Source of the DNA: Desulfobacterales bacterium
GTDB lineage: Bacteria > Desulfobacterota > Desulfobacteria > Desulfobacterales > JAFDCJ01
Reading direction: 5' to 3'
Length of the DNA: 32,880 nt
NCBI GenBank assembly: GCA_030066155.1
Contig: JASJCE010000010.1
Span: forward strand, 1-32,880
Shown: piece by piece, positions 15,667 through 24,769 of the stretch
How positions within the stretch are numbered: the first letter of the stretch is position 1
How the letters are laid out: each line of letters starts with the position of its first letter
Program-made: the position numbers and the translations under genes
Notes under the pieces: model-generated
The model's input: the letters and a program-made list of their open reading frames with translations, nothing else
What the model was told of the DNA's origin: nothing
Database searches by the model: none

Positions 15667-18549
15667 ATGATCGAGTCAGCCCCGCTTTACAACAGCCGCA
15701 TAACAAAAATCTATATCCAATATCTCACCAAATATTATCCGGATGTCGATATCGATGCCGTGCTGAATGAAGCCGGAATCGCCAGGTATGAGATTGAAGA
15801 CCCGTCCCACTGGTTCAGTCAGGAGCAGCAGGACCGTCTGCACGATAGCCTGGTGGCCCGGACTGGTAATCCAAATATCGCACGGGAAGCCGGCCGCTAT
15901 ACATCATCATCCGAAGGTTTGGGGGCGACCAAGCAATATGCGCTGGGGTTGATGAGTCCGACAACCGTTTACCTGCTGGTTGAAAAAATACATAACCTGA
16001 TGAGCCGTGGGGCAGATGTCAGCGCTAAAAAAATTGGTGCCAACCAGGTCGAAATTACCGCCGTCCCCAAACCCGGCGTCCATGAAAAACCTTACCAATG
16101 CGAAAATCGCAGCGGTCATCTCGAATCGCTCGCCCGCATGTTTACAGATAAATTGGCTCATATTGAACATCCTACCTGCGTTCATCTGGGAGATGAAAGT
16201 TGCCGATACATTGTCAGCTGGACCAAAGCGGCCAAAATCCACTGGAAGCGCATTCGCAACTACTCCCTGTTAATTAGCATTATTGCACTGTCGGTGTTGC
16301 TGTTTGTATTGCCCCTATTTAACTGGGGTGTTTTTGCACTGGTGTGCGCATCTATCGTTATGTTGCTGTCATACTACACCGAACATCTCGAAAATAAGGC
16401 ATTGGTCAGAACCGTCGAAACCCAGACGGAAGCTGCTCAGGATAACATTGTCGAAAGCAACATTCGGTACAACAACGCCCTCTTGGTTCAGGAAATCGGC
16501 CAGGCCACTGCCAATATATTGGATATCGAAAATTTGCTGAAAACCGTGGCCGGCGTCATGGAGAAGCGCCTGGATTTCGACCGCGGCATGATAATGCTGG
16601 TCAACAAAGATCAAAAGGTACTCCAATATTGCGCCGGATATGGTCAAAACCCGTCCGAGGAAGAAATCTTAAAGGAAACGAACTTCCACCTGAACAATCC
16701 GGACTCGAAAGGCTTATTTGTGCTGGCCATTAAAGAGCAGCGTCCGTTTCTGATCAACAATATCAGTGAGATCGAAGGATCGCTATCCCGTCGGAGCTAC
16801 GATGTCGCCAAACAGCTCGGCAGTGAGGCATTGATTTGCGTTCCGATCATTTATGAAAAGAATTCCCTGGGCATACTGGCGGTCGACAACAGCAAAACCA
16901 GCAGACCGCTTCGCCAAAGCGACATGAGTTTGCTGATGGGAGTGGCATCGCAGCTGGCGATCAGCATTGCCAATGCCATGACGTTTGAAAAACTGCATGC
17001 CAGTGAGCAGAAATATCGCGAATTGGTGGAAAATGCCAACAGCATTATTCTGCGGGTGGATTCAGAAGGCAAAATAACCTATTTCAACGAATTCGCACAG
17101 CGGTTTTTCGGTTACACGGAAAAGGAACTCATCGGCAAAAATGCATCCCGCATCGTGATGCCTGCATCCGGTCCGGATCAGTTGGATTTCAGAGAGCTGA
17201 TTCACGCCCTGCGCGAAGACCCAACGCGGCAGATGGTCAGCGAAAACGAAACCAGAATCAGATCGAATGAGGTTGTCTGGGTCACGTGGACTTTCAAACC
17301 GATTTTCAACGACCCTGGAAGTATTATTGAAGTGCTTTGCATCGGCAACGACATCACTGATCTCAGGAGGGCCAGCCAGGAAAAGGAAGAGCTGCGGTCC
17401 CAGCTGCAGCGTGCCCAGAAAATGGAGGCTATCGGCACCCTGGCCGGTGGCGTGGCTCATGATCTCAATAATATCCTCTCCGGCATTGTCAGCTATCCGG
17501 AATTACTGCTGATGGATCTTAAGGCGGACAGCCCGTTGCGCAAACCGATTTTGACCATTCAAAAGTCAGGGGAGAAAGCCGCCGCCATCGTTCAAGATCT
17601 GTTAACCCTTGCCCGCCGGGGGGTGGAGGCCACCGAGGTTGTCAATCTGAATTTGATTGCGTCGGAATACCTGTTAAGCCCCGAACATGCGAAATTGGAG
17701 TTGAATCATCCCAACGTGACAATCGAAAAACATCTGGATCCGGATCTGCTCAACATCCTGGGCTCTCCCGTGCATCTGTCCAAAACCGTCATGAATCTGG
17801 TTTCCAATGCGGCCGAGGCCATGCTCGACGGGGGCACCATTTTCCTGTCCACCGAAAATCGGCACATCGAAAAAGCTGTTTCCGGCTTTGACGATATCGA
17901 CAAGGGCGACTACGCCACCCTGACCGTCAAAGACACTGGAATCGGCATATCCCCGGAAGATATTGAAAGAATATTCGAGCCCTTTTACACCAAAAAAACC
18001 ATGGGGAGAAGCGGCACCGGCCTGGGAATGGCCGTTGTCTGGGGTACCGTAAAAGACCACCGCGGCTATATCGACATCACCAGTTTGGAAGGTCAGGGTA
18101 CCCAAATCGTACTGTATTTTCCGGTCACCCGAAAACTGTTTTATCCGGAGGTGGAAATTGCCTCCATTCAGGACTTGATGGGAAACGGCGAATCCATCTT
18201 AGTGGTCGATGATATTGAATCCCAGCGACAGATCGCAGCCGAAATGCTGGAGAAACTGGGGTATCGGGTAAGGACGGTATCCAGCGGTGAAGAAGCTATC
18301 GAATATATCCAGAATAAGACGACGGATCTGCTGATTCTGGACATGATTATGGAGCCCGGAATTGATGGTCTTGAGACGTATCGCGAGATTCTCAAAATAC
18401 GTCCAGAACAGAAATCCATTATCGCCAGTGGTTATTCCGAATCGATTCGGGTAAAAGAAGCACTGCAATTGGGCGCCGGGGCTTATGTAAAAAAGCCCTA
18501 CCTGATGGAAAACATAGGGCGCGCCATCCGGGCGGAGCTGGAACGGTAA
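15667..18549 (+). CDS. Hybrid sensor histidine kinase with novel N-terminal domain, GAF, PAS and receiver
   Basis: 960 residues. Residues 1 to about 185 form a soluble domain (YLTKYYPDVDIDAVLNEAGI; GNPNIAREAGRY; HLGDESCRYIVSW) that loosely recalls the AraC-type ligand-binding region and V4R-like domains. Two membrane helices lie near 200-238, a GAF domain near 270-435 and a PAS domain near 445-570. The dimerisation helix has the phospho-acceptor His598 (GGVAHDLNNILSG). The HATPase has N box NLVSNAAEAM, DTGIGISPEDIERIFEPFYTKK split as G1/F boxes, and GTGLGMAV. The C-terminal receiver domain has SILVVDDIE, phospho-acceptor Asp892 (LILDMIM) and Lys in YVKKPY. It is a membrane-linked phosphorelay sensor with no cognate regulator next to it. 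The signal sensed is unknown. Confidence 0.9.
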   Translation: MIESAPLYNSRITKIYIQYLTKYYPDVDIDAVLNEAGIARYEIEDPSHWFSQEQQDRLHDSLVARTGNPNIAREAGRYTSSSEGLGATKQYALGLMSPTTVYLLVEKIHNLMSRGADVSAKKIGANQVEITAVPKPGVHEKPYQCENRSGHLESLARMFTDKLAHIEHPTCVHLGDESCRYIVSWTKAAKIHWKRIRNYSLLISIIALSVLLFVLPLFNWGVFALVCASIVMLLSYYTEHLENKALVRTVETQTEAAQDNIVESNIRYNNALLVQEIGQATANILDIENLLKTVAGVMEKRLDFDRGMIMLVNKDQKVLQYCAGYGQNPSEEEILKETNFHLNNPDSKGLFVLAIKEQRPFLINNISEIEGSLSRRSYDVAKQLGSEALICVPIIYEKNSLGILAVDNSKTSRPLRQSDMSLLMGVASQLAISIANAMTFEKLHASEQKYRELVENANSIILRVDSEGKITYFNEFAQRFFGYTEKELIGKNASRIVMPASGPDQLDFRELIHALREDPTRQMVSENETRIRSNEVVWVTWTFKPIFNDPGSIIEVLCIGNDITDLRRASQEKEELRSQLQRAQKMEAIGTLAGGVAHDLNNILSGIVSYPELLLMDLKADSPLRKPILTIQKSGEKAAAIVQDLLTLARRGVEATEVVNLNLIASEYLLSPEHAKLELNHPNVTIEKHLDPDLLNILGSPVHLSKTVMNLVSNAAEAMLDGGTIFLSTENRHIEKAVSGFDDIDKGDYATLTVKDTGIGISPEDIERIFEPFYTKKTMGRSGTGLGMAVVWGTVKDHRGYIDITSLEGQGTQIVLYFPVTRKLFYPEVEIASIQDLMGNGESILVVDDIESQRQIAAEMLEKLGYRVRTVSSGEEAIEYIQNKTTDLLILDMIMEPGIDGLETYREILKIRPEQKSIIASGYSESIRVKEALQLGAGAYVKKPYLMENIGRAIRAELER

Positions 18550-18649
18550 TCCATTTCGCTGATGTATAAAGACAAAAATTCAGAAGCGGTCCAATTTCAA
18601 TATGTTGACGACTAGGGATAATTTGGGCCGTGAATTCGGGACTCCGAAT

Positions 18650-20053
18650 TTAAAGGGAATTCGCTGCCGAATTCGCTGCAGTTAGGCTAGTACTATGATC
18701 GACCGAAAATTTGGTTGGATACTTCTGGTAGTAATGGGATCCTTGCCAGCTTTTTTTCAAGGCTTTGTTGAAGCGATATACCGCGTAAGAGTTTCTTAAG
18801 TTTTTCATGCTGAGAAAAGTTTTAAATACCCGATATTGATTCCAGGGAAAGCTGTAAATATGATTTTTCACATAATTATCGCCGATATAAATGGTCTCGG
18901 GGTCAACTCCTTCCGGTTCTCTGACGACATATGACAGGCGATACTTGGCCCAGTCCTCGGGAAAATTTCGGTAACGCAAACGACCTTCCTTCTCCACTTG
19001 GTTCATGAATGCTGAGCCGGGTAGCGGTGTGAGGATGGCCATTTGAACCACGTCAATGCCGCTGTGAACTAAAAATCTCGCAAGTTGCTTGTAATACTCA
19101 GGAGACTCATAATCGTTGCCGATTATGAACGCTCCCACCACGCCGATCCCATGGGAATGAAATGCTTTAATGACTTCTTTGTAATTGTCAACGCCTATTT
19201 TTAGGTTTATCCCTTTTTCCATATTCTTAAGCGTTTTAACGCTAATGGTCTCAAAGCCGATAAAAGCAAACATGCAGCCGGCTTTGGCCGCTAACGCCAA
19301 AACTTCATCATCTTTGGTCGAGTCAATAGAGGTCTGCATCCACCATTTTTTATTCAGCCCCAGGTTGACCATACCAGCAAAAATCTCTTTGGCCCTTTCG
19401 ATGCTTTTGCGGCTGTGTCCGATCAAATTGTCATCCAGGAAGAAAAGATAGTCACCTTTAATCTCCTGAAGCTCGTCCAAAACATCCTGGGCTTTGCGTT
19501 GGCGAAATTCCGTTCCCAGATATTTGGAAACCGTGCAAAAATTGCAGTCAAAAGGGCATCCCCGGGAGGTCTGAATGGATTGGAATTGATATCTCGGATC
19601 CATCAAATCACGCCTTGGTTTGATACTACTATTTGAAAGATCGACGCGCGGTCCAATATATTTCCCGGATAGACAATTATTTTCAAAGTCGTTGATGACT
19701 TTACCCCAGATCATCTCGGCTTCGCCAATCACGACCGCATCAGCGTAATGCAAGGCTTCATCCGGCAACATTGATGCATGGATACCCCCGATAACGACTT
19801 CGGTACCGCGTTGTCGATATTGTTTGGCAATTTCATAGGCCCGGTTTATATTGCTCGTAAAGGCTGAGATACCCACCAAATCAGCATCTTCGATTTCCAA
19901 ACGGCCAAAATTTTCATCAGCTATTTTCACTTCCCAATTGGCTGGGGTCACAGCTGCTATATAGGCCAAACCCAGTGGAGGAATAGTAGAAAATTTGCTG
20001 AGCAGATAGCCGCTGGATCGGCCAACTGGATTTACGAGTAGAAGCTTTTTCAT
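18650..20053 (-). CDS. B12-binding domain radical SAM protein
   Basis: 467 residues from the ATG at 20053; the track's extra MHT uses a TTG at 20062. The N-terminal cobalamin-binding Rossmann domain (LLLVNPVGRSSGYL, VGISAFTSNINRAYEIAK, VIGGIHASMLPDEAL) spans about 1-140. The radical SAM domain follows with the cluster motif CPFDCNFC near 165, a DDNLIG segment and GFETIS. This architecture covers B12-dependent methyltransferases and ring-forming enzymes (for example in hopanoid or bacteriochlorophyll synthesis), and the substrate is not evident. The C-terminus AANSAANSL comes from a perfect 12-bp tandem duplication. No Shine-Dalgarno sequence is seen. It converges with the kinase gene. Confidence 0.88.
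   Translation of the reverse strand: MKKLLLVNPVGRSSGYLLSKFSTIPPLGLAYIAAVTPANWEVKIADENFGRLEIEDADLVGISAFTSNINRAYEIAKQYRQRGTEVVIGGIHASMLPDEALHYADAVVIGEAEMIWGKVINDFENNCLSGKYIGPRVDLSNSSIKPRRDLMDPRYQFQSIQTSRGCPFDCNFCTVSKYLGTEFRQRKAQDVLDELQEIKGDYLFFLDDNLIGHSRKSIERAKEIFAGMVNLGLNKKWWMQTSIDSTKDDEVLALAAKAGCMFAFIGFETISVKTLKNMEKGINLKIGVDNYKEVIKAFHSHGIGVVGAFIIGNDYESPEYYKQLARFLVHSGIDVVQMAILTPLPGSAFMNQVEKEGRLRYRNFPEDWAKYRLSYVVREPEGVDPETIYIGDNYVKNHIYSFPWNQYRVFKTFLSMKNLRNSYAVYRFNKALKKSWQGSHYYQKYPTKFSVDHSTSLTAANSAANSL
18657..18680. repeat. 12-bp tandem duplication containing EcoRI-like GAATTC sites
   Basis: GAATTCGCTGCC followed by GAATTCGCTGCA, with a further GAATTC at 18632-18637 and CCGAATTT nearby. It encodes the repeated AANS at the C-terminus of the radical SAM protein and lies at the boundary of a convergent gap. 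Confidence 0.75.
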
Positions 20054-20062
20054 CGTATGCAA

Positions 20063-20315
20063 TTCGTTGAGGATGGATTTGGAAAATAAACAGGATAATC
20101 GGCAAGTACTTCGAAGTGTTATCTTCTAAAAAGCCCGATCTGTCAAGTAAATTATGGACCAGATTCAAGCTATTATATGAGAAGGATGGCCGTTATTTTA
20201 TAGGGTGGAATTTGGGTTTCAATGATTAAAAAAAGGCTAATTTAGACTGGCTATTAAAGGATGACAGACAACAAGCATCGAGTACGATAAGCAGTTGTCC
20301 ATACTGCAGCATTCT
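20063..20315. other. Gap between FHA gene and radical SAM gene
   Basis: About 250 bp without a supported gene. It contains a perfect 10-bp palindrome ACTTCGAAGT (20106-20120 region) and AT-rich stretches. I see no clear terminator or promoter match. Confidence 0.35.
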
Positions 20316-20954
20316 TTAATCCCCTTTAAGCATATCGTACAATGCCTCAGGGTAGAGGAATGTAAATTCATACCGGGCAAATCCGACAATATCGCCGTTT
20401 TCCAAATTTACCGGTTTTTTATCAAGACGTTTACCATTAACAATTGTTCCATTCGTCGATTCGCAGTCCCGGATCGTGTAGTTGCCTCTCTTTATTTCAA
20501 GAATAGCGTGCTCCTTGGAGATGGCGTAATCGGGCATGATCATGTCATTGCCATCGACACGCCCGATAGTGAATGTATTTAACCGCCCGGCGCCGTATTC
20601 CCCTTTGACCAGTGGATAGATCGCGTGTTTCAGGGTCTCTGAAGGCGAAGAGGACTCCTCTCCATCGTCCAATTCAAATATGACCGTTCGATTCATCTCC
20701 TCTTTGTTGGCACGTTTTCGCAGATTCAATGAACCGGACTGGATCGATGAGCCGACAAGTACCGGTCGCTCCATAAAATTTTTGAAGTCTATCTTTTGGT
20801 ACACCTTCACGAGGTTCTGGAGAGTTGGCAGGGCGATTCTGCCCGATGCATTCAACATTGTGGAAATATCGCCAAGCGGAGATCTCGTCCGACCGCCGCT
20901 CGTTGCAGTCGGGTTAACACCCGATTTTTTCGATTTTTTCTTTCGGCCGAACAT
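20316..20954 (-). CDS. FHA-domain protein
   Basis: 212 residues from ATG 20954, which has GGAG 9 nt upstream; the track's 222-residue version uses a TTG at 20984. The first 30 residues are basic (FGRKKKSKKSG), then comes a linker with Ser/Thr. Residues about 120-205 are an FHA domain: FTIGRVDGNDMIMPD, ISKEHAILE and STNGTIVNGKRL carry the conserved Gly-Arg, Ser-His and Asn that bind phosphothreonine. It is presumably a cytoplasmic adaptor reading Ser/Thr kinase signals, though no such kinase is in the window. It is transcribed divergently from the HD phosphodiesterase gene from a well-formed promoter. Confidence 0.9.
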   Translation of the reverse strand: MFGRKKKSKKSGVNPTATSGGRTRSPLGDISTMLNASGRIALPTLQNLVKVYQKIDFKNFMERPVLVGSSIQSGSLNLRKRANKEEMNRTVIFELDDGEESSSPSETLKHAIYPLVKGEYGAGRLNTFTIGRVDGNDMIMPDYAISKEHAILEIKRGNYTIRDCESTNGTIVNGKRLDKKPVNLENGDIVGFARYEFTFLYPEALYDMLKGD

Positions 20955-21003
20955 CAAAAATATCTCCGAATCTCTGCTTTTCAATCATTTTTAATCCACT
21001 TTA

Positions 21004-21032
21004 ATTATGTCAGAAAATCGTCAAAATGACAA
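21004..21032 (-). promoter_or_regulatory. Sigma70-like promoter of the FHA gene
   Basis: On the minus strand TTGTCA (21032-21027), 17 bp, then CATAAT (21009-21004), each 5/6. It lies 50 bp upstream of the GGAG-preceded ATG at 20954. Confidence 0.5.
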
Positions 21033-21104
21033 GATTTCAAAGTTTTATCGATTAATTTGAGGTGGTTGTGCGATCCCTCAGGTTTTAGACAGATTTCATT
21101 GACT

Positions 21105-21205
21105 CCTGTCCTCCAGGTATATATTATGGGCACCGGAATTAACCTGTGGGTTGATAAACCTGGTCAAGCGGAGGCCTGGCTGTATGAGAATGGTGACAGG
21201 TGGCC
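21105..21205 (+). promoter_or_regulatory. Structured leader of the HD phosphodiesterase gene
   Basis: Several pairings are possible: CCTCC near 21110 with GGAGG at 21170-21174, AACC/GGTT (21141-21152), and GGCC plus CTGT (21173-21183) with ACAG plus GGCC (21196-21205). The last encloses the possible GTG start at 21200. It does not match the conserved cores of the c-di-GMP or c-di-AMP riboswitches that I can recall. Confidence 0.3.
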
Positions 21206-23503
21206 TTCTCAAGCCGGGTCGCCTTGCGCTGCAGGTCTCGGCAAGAAAATCGAATCGAATTTATGCGACTGTTTTTAAATATCATTCTTATTTCTCTGAC
21301 CCTTCTGGCTTGCTATATCGGGGATATCTATCTCTATCTGTGGCCGCCACGGACAAATCTTCCGGCAAATCTAACGATTCGAACTCACCACAGCTTCAGC
21401 TTTGATCAACAGACCGAATTGGACCTCAAACGCCAAACTGCACTGTCGCGACATAAACCGGTTTTTCGTCACTCCCCGCAGGCAGTCGAGGCAGCTATTA
21501 ATGATTTTAAGGTTTTTATCCAGGTGATCAGTGCAATTCAGAAGCCGGATGCCGGAAAGATCGAAGAACTGCGCCGTCAATTCCGACAGGATTTCAGCGT
21601 GCGGTTTTCTGCGGCCGATATGAGCCAGATCATAAGTTATCGAGACCTCAGGAATTTGCTTCAGGGGATATTGACCATAGAAGAATCGATTCTGCAAAAT
21701 AAGATCGTGGCCAATTTTGACGGATTGAAGGACAAACAGGACATACTAATTAAGAGCCCGAATTCAAACGGCAGCGTTACGCAACCGGTGAGTGCATTGA
21801 TTGCACTGGATAAAGCCCGTTCGCTGCTGGAAGATAAGATACGACAACTATTCTGGCAGGTCGACAATCGGGTATTGAATCCGGTCATTCAGGCATCACA
21901 GGCAACTCTCCGGCCGAATCTCGAATATGATCAGGCCGAAAACCAGCGTCGCCTGGATCGGATCAATCGCGAATTCCCGACCCAGACGGTCTCCTACAAT
22001 CCGGGTGAGGTCCTGGTGCCGTTCCGCAAGGTGTTATCCGAAAAGGATGTCTTGCTGTTGACCTCATATCAGAGGCATCAGCTGGTCAGATTATATCAGA
22101 ATGCTCCCAGGAATGTGTATATTACCCTGTTGGTCGTGGGATTTTTTAATTTATTTCTTTCGAAAATTCTGGCGAACGGGTCCCGTCACGGGCCGCCATT
22201 CCGCTTTGCCCTGGTGCTTCTGATCACCACTACCGTTGTCATTATCGGGTATCTGGCTCTGACTCCGTTACCCATGTACGGCATGCCCTTTTGCATGCTT
22301 CCCTTGCTGATCATATTTTTAAACCATGGCAAGTTAGTTGCCGCCGCCAGCGCGCTGGTTGGTGCGACACTGGTTTGCCTATTGGTCGGGCCGAATTTCG
22401 AGACCCTGCTGTTTCTGGCGTTCGGCGGATCTGCTGCAGTGCTGATTGCATCGAATTTGCAAAAGCGCCGACAAATCATCCTTCCGTCACTGCTGGTCGG
22501 ATTTATCAACGCCCTTACGGTCTTTATCTTCGCTCTGAATTGGCAGGCGGTTTTTTCCGAAATCATCCCTTTGCAATCGGTCCGTTGGGTTCGACTGATG
22601 CATATTTTCGATGACGCCTTGACCTGGAATATTGCCTGGGGTGCAATCGGCGGCCTCGTCGCCGGTCCATTGGCGCTGTTGCTGCTGCCGCTGCTGGAAA
22701 TAGGCTGGGGAACAGCGTCTAATTTTAAATTAAACCGTTACACGGATCTCAGCCGGGTCTTGATGAAAGAACTCTTGTCCAAAGCGCCGGGCACCTATCA
22801 GCACAGCATGAACGTGGCCTACCTGGCGCAATCGGCCGGAGAGGCCATCAGAGCTGACACGCTCTTGTTGCGGATCGGTGCGTACTATCACGATATCGGT
22901 AAAATGATGAATCCCAATTTGTTTATCGAAAATCAGTTCGAGGGCGAAAATCCCCACGATGTCCTTGAACCACGGGAAAGTGCCCGCATCATTATCAAGC
23001 ACGTCCGACATGGTATGCGCATCGGTCAGGAAGCGGGATTGCCGAAAGTAGTGGTCGATCTGATTGTACAGCACCATGGCACGCAATTAATGGAATATTT
23101 TTATAATATCGCGGCCAAAACGTATCCCAAAAGCACGATTCAGGAAGAAGAGTTCCGATATCCGGGACCCAAACCCCAGAGCGTCGAAGCTGCCGTTTTA
23201 ATGTTGGCGGACGCTGTGGAGGCAGCCTCCAGGTCCATTCAGGACCCAAATCGCAACAAATTCAGAAAGATGGTGCGCCTCATTATGTTCAAACGTATCG
23301 CTGACGGACAATTCAGCGAATGCGACCTGTCGTCCCGGGATTTGACGAAAATTGTCGATGCGCTGGTCGATGCCCTGGAGGCGTCGTTTCACTCCCGCGT
23401 TCGCTACCCATGGCAAGGCAAAAAGGCAGTCCCCAAAAAGACGGACTGGCAAATCGGGGCGGATACCGGGAACGATCGGGAAGATCGGGCTTTTCGTTTG
23501 TAG
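21200..23503 (+). CDS. pgpH: 7TM-HD cyclic dinucleotide phosphodiesterase (PgpH/YqfF type)
   Basis: 767 residues from GTG 21200, or 746 from ATG 21263; neither has a clear ribosome binding site. One N-terminal membrane helix (LFLNIILISLTLLACYIGDIYLYLW) is followed by about 250 extracytoplasmic residues (7TMR-HDED region) and about seven further helices (from TLLVVGFFNLFLS to GLVAGPLALLLLPLLEIGW). A C-terminal cytoplasmic HD domain follows with QHSMNVAYLA, YYHDIGKMMNP, HGMRIGQEAGLPK and VQHHGTQ, the metal-binding His/Asp set. PgpH proteins degrade c-di-AMP, and this is the likely role; the nucleotide is not proven by the sequence. It is divergent from the FHA gene. Its 3' gap to korA holds a heptamer array. 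Confidence 0.9.
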   Translation: MAFSSRVALRCRSRQENRIEFMRLFLNIILISLTLLACYIGDIYLYLWPPRTNLPANLTIRTHHSFSFDQQTELDLKRQTALSRHKPVFRHSPQAVEAAINDFKVFIQVISAIQKPDAGKIEELRRQFRQDFSVRFSAADMSQIISYRDLRNLLQGILTIEESILQNKIVANFDGLKDKQDILIKSPNSNGSVTQPVSALIALDKARSLLEDKIRQLFWQVDNRVLNPVIQASQATLRPNLEYDQAENQRRLDRINREFPTQTVSYNPGEVLVPFRKVLSEKDVLLLTSYQRHQLVRLYQNAPRNVYITLLVVGFFNLFLSKILANGSRHGPPFRFALVLLITTTVVIIGYLALTPLPMYGMPFCMLPLLIIFLNHGKLVAAASALVGATLVCLLVGPNFETLLFLAFGGSAAVLIASNLQKRRQIILPSLLVGFINALTVFIFALNWQAVFSEIIPLQSVRWVRLMHIFDDALTWNIAWGAIGGLVAGPLALLLLPLLEIGWGTASNFKLNRYTDLSRVLMKELLSKAPGTYQHSMNVAYLAQSAGEAIRADTLLLRIGAYYHDIGKMMNPNLFIENQFEGENPHDVLEPRESARIIIKHVRHGMRIGQEAGLPKVVVDLIVQHHGTQLMEYFYNIAAKTYPKSTIQEEEFRYPGPKPQSVEAAVLMLADAVEAASRSIQDPNRNKFRKMVRLIMFKRIADGQFSECDLSSRDLTKIVDALVDALEASFHSRVRYPWQGKKAVPKKTDWQIGADTGNDREDRAFRL

Positions 23504-23540
23504 AAATTGATAATTTGGGATGCAGAAACGCATTCAAAAG

Positions 23541-23603
23541 CGAATATCGAATCAGGAATATCGAATCCTGAACACTGAAACCTGAAACCTGCAATTCCTG
23601 AAA
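23541..23603. repeat. Heptanucleotide array between pgpH and korA
   Basis: Nine units in strict 7-bp register, moving from the CGAATAT/CGAATCA type to the TGAAACC type (two identical TGAAACC units at 23576-23589) and ending near CCTGAAA. The TGAAACC block is the inverse of the GGTTTCA/GGTTTCG block that begins the array at 26061, so inverted copies bracket the korAB pair. Confidence 0.75.
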
Positions 23604-23647
23604 ACATCGTGTCAGACATGAAACTAAATCCGCCAGAGGAGTAATAT

Positions 23648-24769
23648 ATGGCCCTGAGTCTAATGGAAGGCAACGAAGCTATCGGCCGGGGGGCGATGGC
23701 TGCCGGATGCCGCTTTTTTGCGGGTTATCCGATCACGCCGGCAACAACAATTCTAAACACAATGCTGTCGCTGCTGCCGCCCCGGGGCGGCATTTGTTTG
23801 CAGGCCGAGGATGAAATTGCATCGATTGGCGCCTGCCTGGGGGCTTCCATGGCCGGTTTAAAGGTCATGACGGCCACTTCCGGTCCGGGTATAAGCCTCT
23901 ACAGCGAGCATATTTCCTTCGCTGTCGGCAGTGAAATTCCAATCGTTATAGTCGATGTGCAGCGACTTGGCCCGTCTACGGGATCGGCAACCCGCGGGGC
24001 CGACGGCGATATCAATTTCCTGCGCTGGGGATGCAGCGGCGGCATGCCCGTCATCGCTCTGGCTCCTGTCAACATCGCCGATTGCTTCACCCTGACGATT
24101 CATGCGTTTAATCTGGCCGAACAGTTTCGCTGCCCGGTATTCATTGCATCCAATAAAGAAATCGCGATGACCCGGGAAAGCGTCGATCTAAACGCCCTCG
24201 ACAAACCCGATATCATTGACCGCAGTCGGGCCGCAGAGGACGTGCCGTTTCTGCCCTTTCAAATTCGCGCCAATCAACAGGTGCCGGATTTTCTGCCAAT
24301 CGGTGCAGCCACCCCGGTTCGCCAGACCTCATCTACCCACGGTGCAAACGGATATATCACAATCGATCAAGATGAAATTTCGCGCATGCAGCAGCGCCTC
24401 AAAACCAAGTTGGAAGCAGCGGTCGACGGATTTTCCTATTATGAATTTCTCCCGGAAGAGGGTGCCGACACGCTGCTGATCAGCTACGGTGTCACCGCCC
24501 GGGCCGTCAAAGCGGTCTATCAAGATTTAAAGAATACGAGTCGACCGGCAGCCGCACTGATTCTTAAAACACTCTGGCCGGTGCCCACCGACGTCATCCG
24601 ACGGGCGGCCGGAGATGTCGACCGGGTGCTGGTGGTCGAAATGAATCTGGGCCAGTATGTTTCAGAAATTCAGCGCATTTTGCCGGACCACCAGGTCGAT
24701 TTCTACGGTCAGATGGATGGGCGCTTGATTCCGCCCCATAAAATAAAGGAAACCCTGATCAATGGTTAG
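23648..24769 (+). CDS. korA: 2-oxoacid:ferredoxin oxidoreductase, alpha subunit (KorA-like)
   Basis: 373 residues, the KorA/VorB size. The N-terminal pyrimidine-binding domain has FFAGYPITPATTI, CLQAEDEIASIGACLGASMAG and TATSGPGISLYSEHISFA, the TPP-side signatures of alpha subunits. The C-terminal transketolase-like domain has LLISYGVTARAV and VLVVEMNLGQY. With the next gene it should oxidise a 2-oxoacid with CoA to acyl-CoA, CO2 and reduced ferredoxin in the cytoplasm. Substrate choice (2-oxoglutarate versus branched-chain or aryl 2-oxoacids) is not clear. GAGGAG precedes the ATG. It overlaps korB by 8 bp (ATGGTTAG), so the two are coupled. Confidence 0.92.
   Translation: MALSLMEGNEAIGRGAMAAGCRFFAGYPITPATTILNTMLSLLPPRGGICLQAEDEIASIGACLGASMAGLKVMTATSGPGISLYSEHISFAVGSEIPIVIVDVQRLGPSTGSATRGADGDINFLRWGCSGGMPVIALAPVNIADCFTLTIHAFNLAEQFRCPVFIASNKEIAMTRESVDLNALDKPDIIDRSRAAEDVPFLPFQIRANQQVPDFLPIGAATPVRQTSSTHGANGYITIDQDEISRMQQRLKTKLEAAVDGFSYYEFLPEEGADTLLISYGVTARAVKAVYQDLKNTSRPAAALILKTLWPVPTDVIRRAAGDVDRVLVVEMNLGQYVSEIQRILPDHQVDFYGQMDGRLIPPHKIKETLING

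Noticed and set aside
20295-20582. 95-residue plus-strand ORF opposite the FHA gene
   Set aside because: Antisense shadow of the FHA domain coding sequence.
21120-21260. c-di-GMP (GEMM) or c-di-AMP (ydaO) riboswitch before pgpH
   Set aside because: A segment reading AGCCGGGTCGCC looked GEMM-like, but the rest of the conserved core is absent and it lies inside the possible coding start.
21057-21405. Short plus-strand ORFs (21057-21278, 21151-21405) upstream of pgpH
   Set aside because: They overlap the pgpH N-terminus in other frames and show no ribosome binding site or domain.
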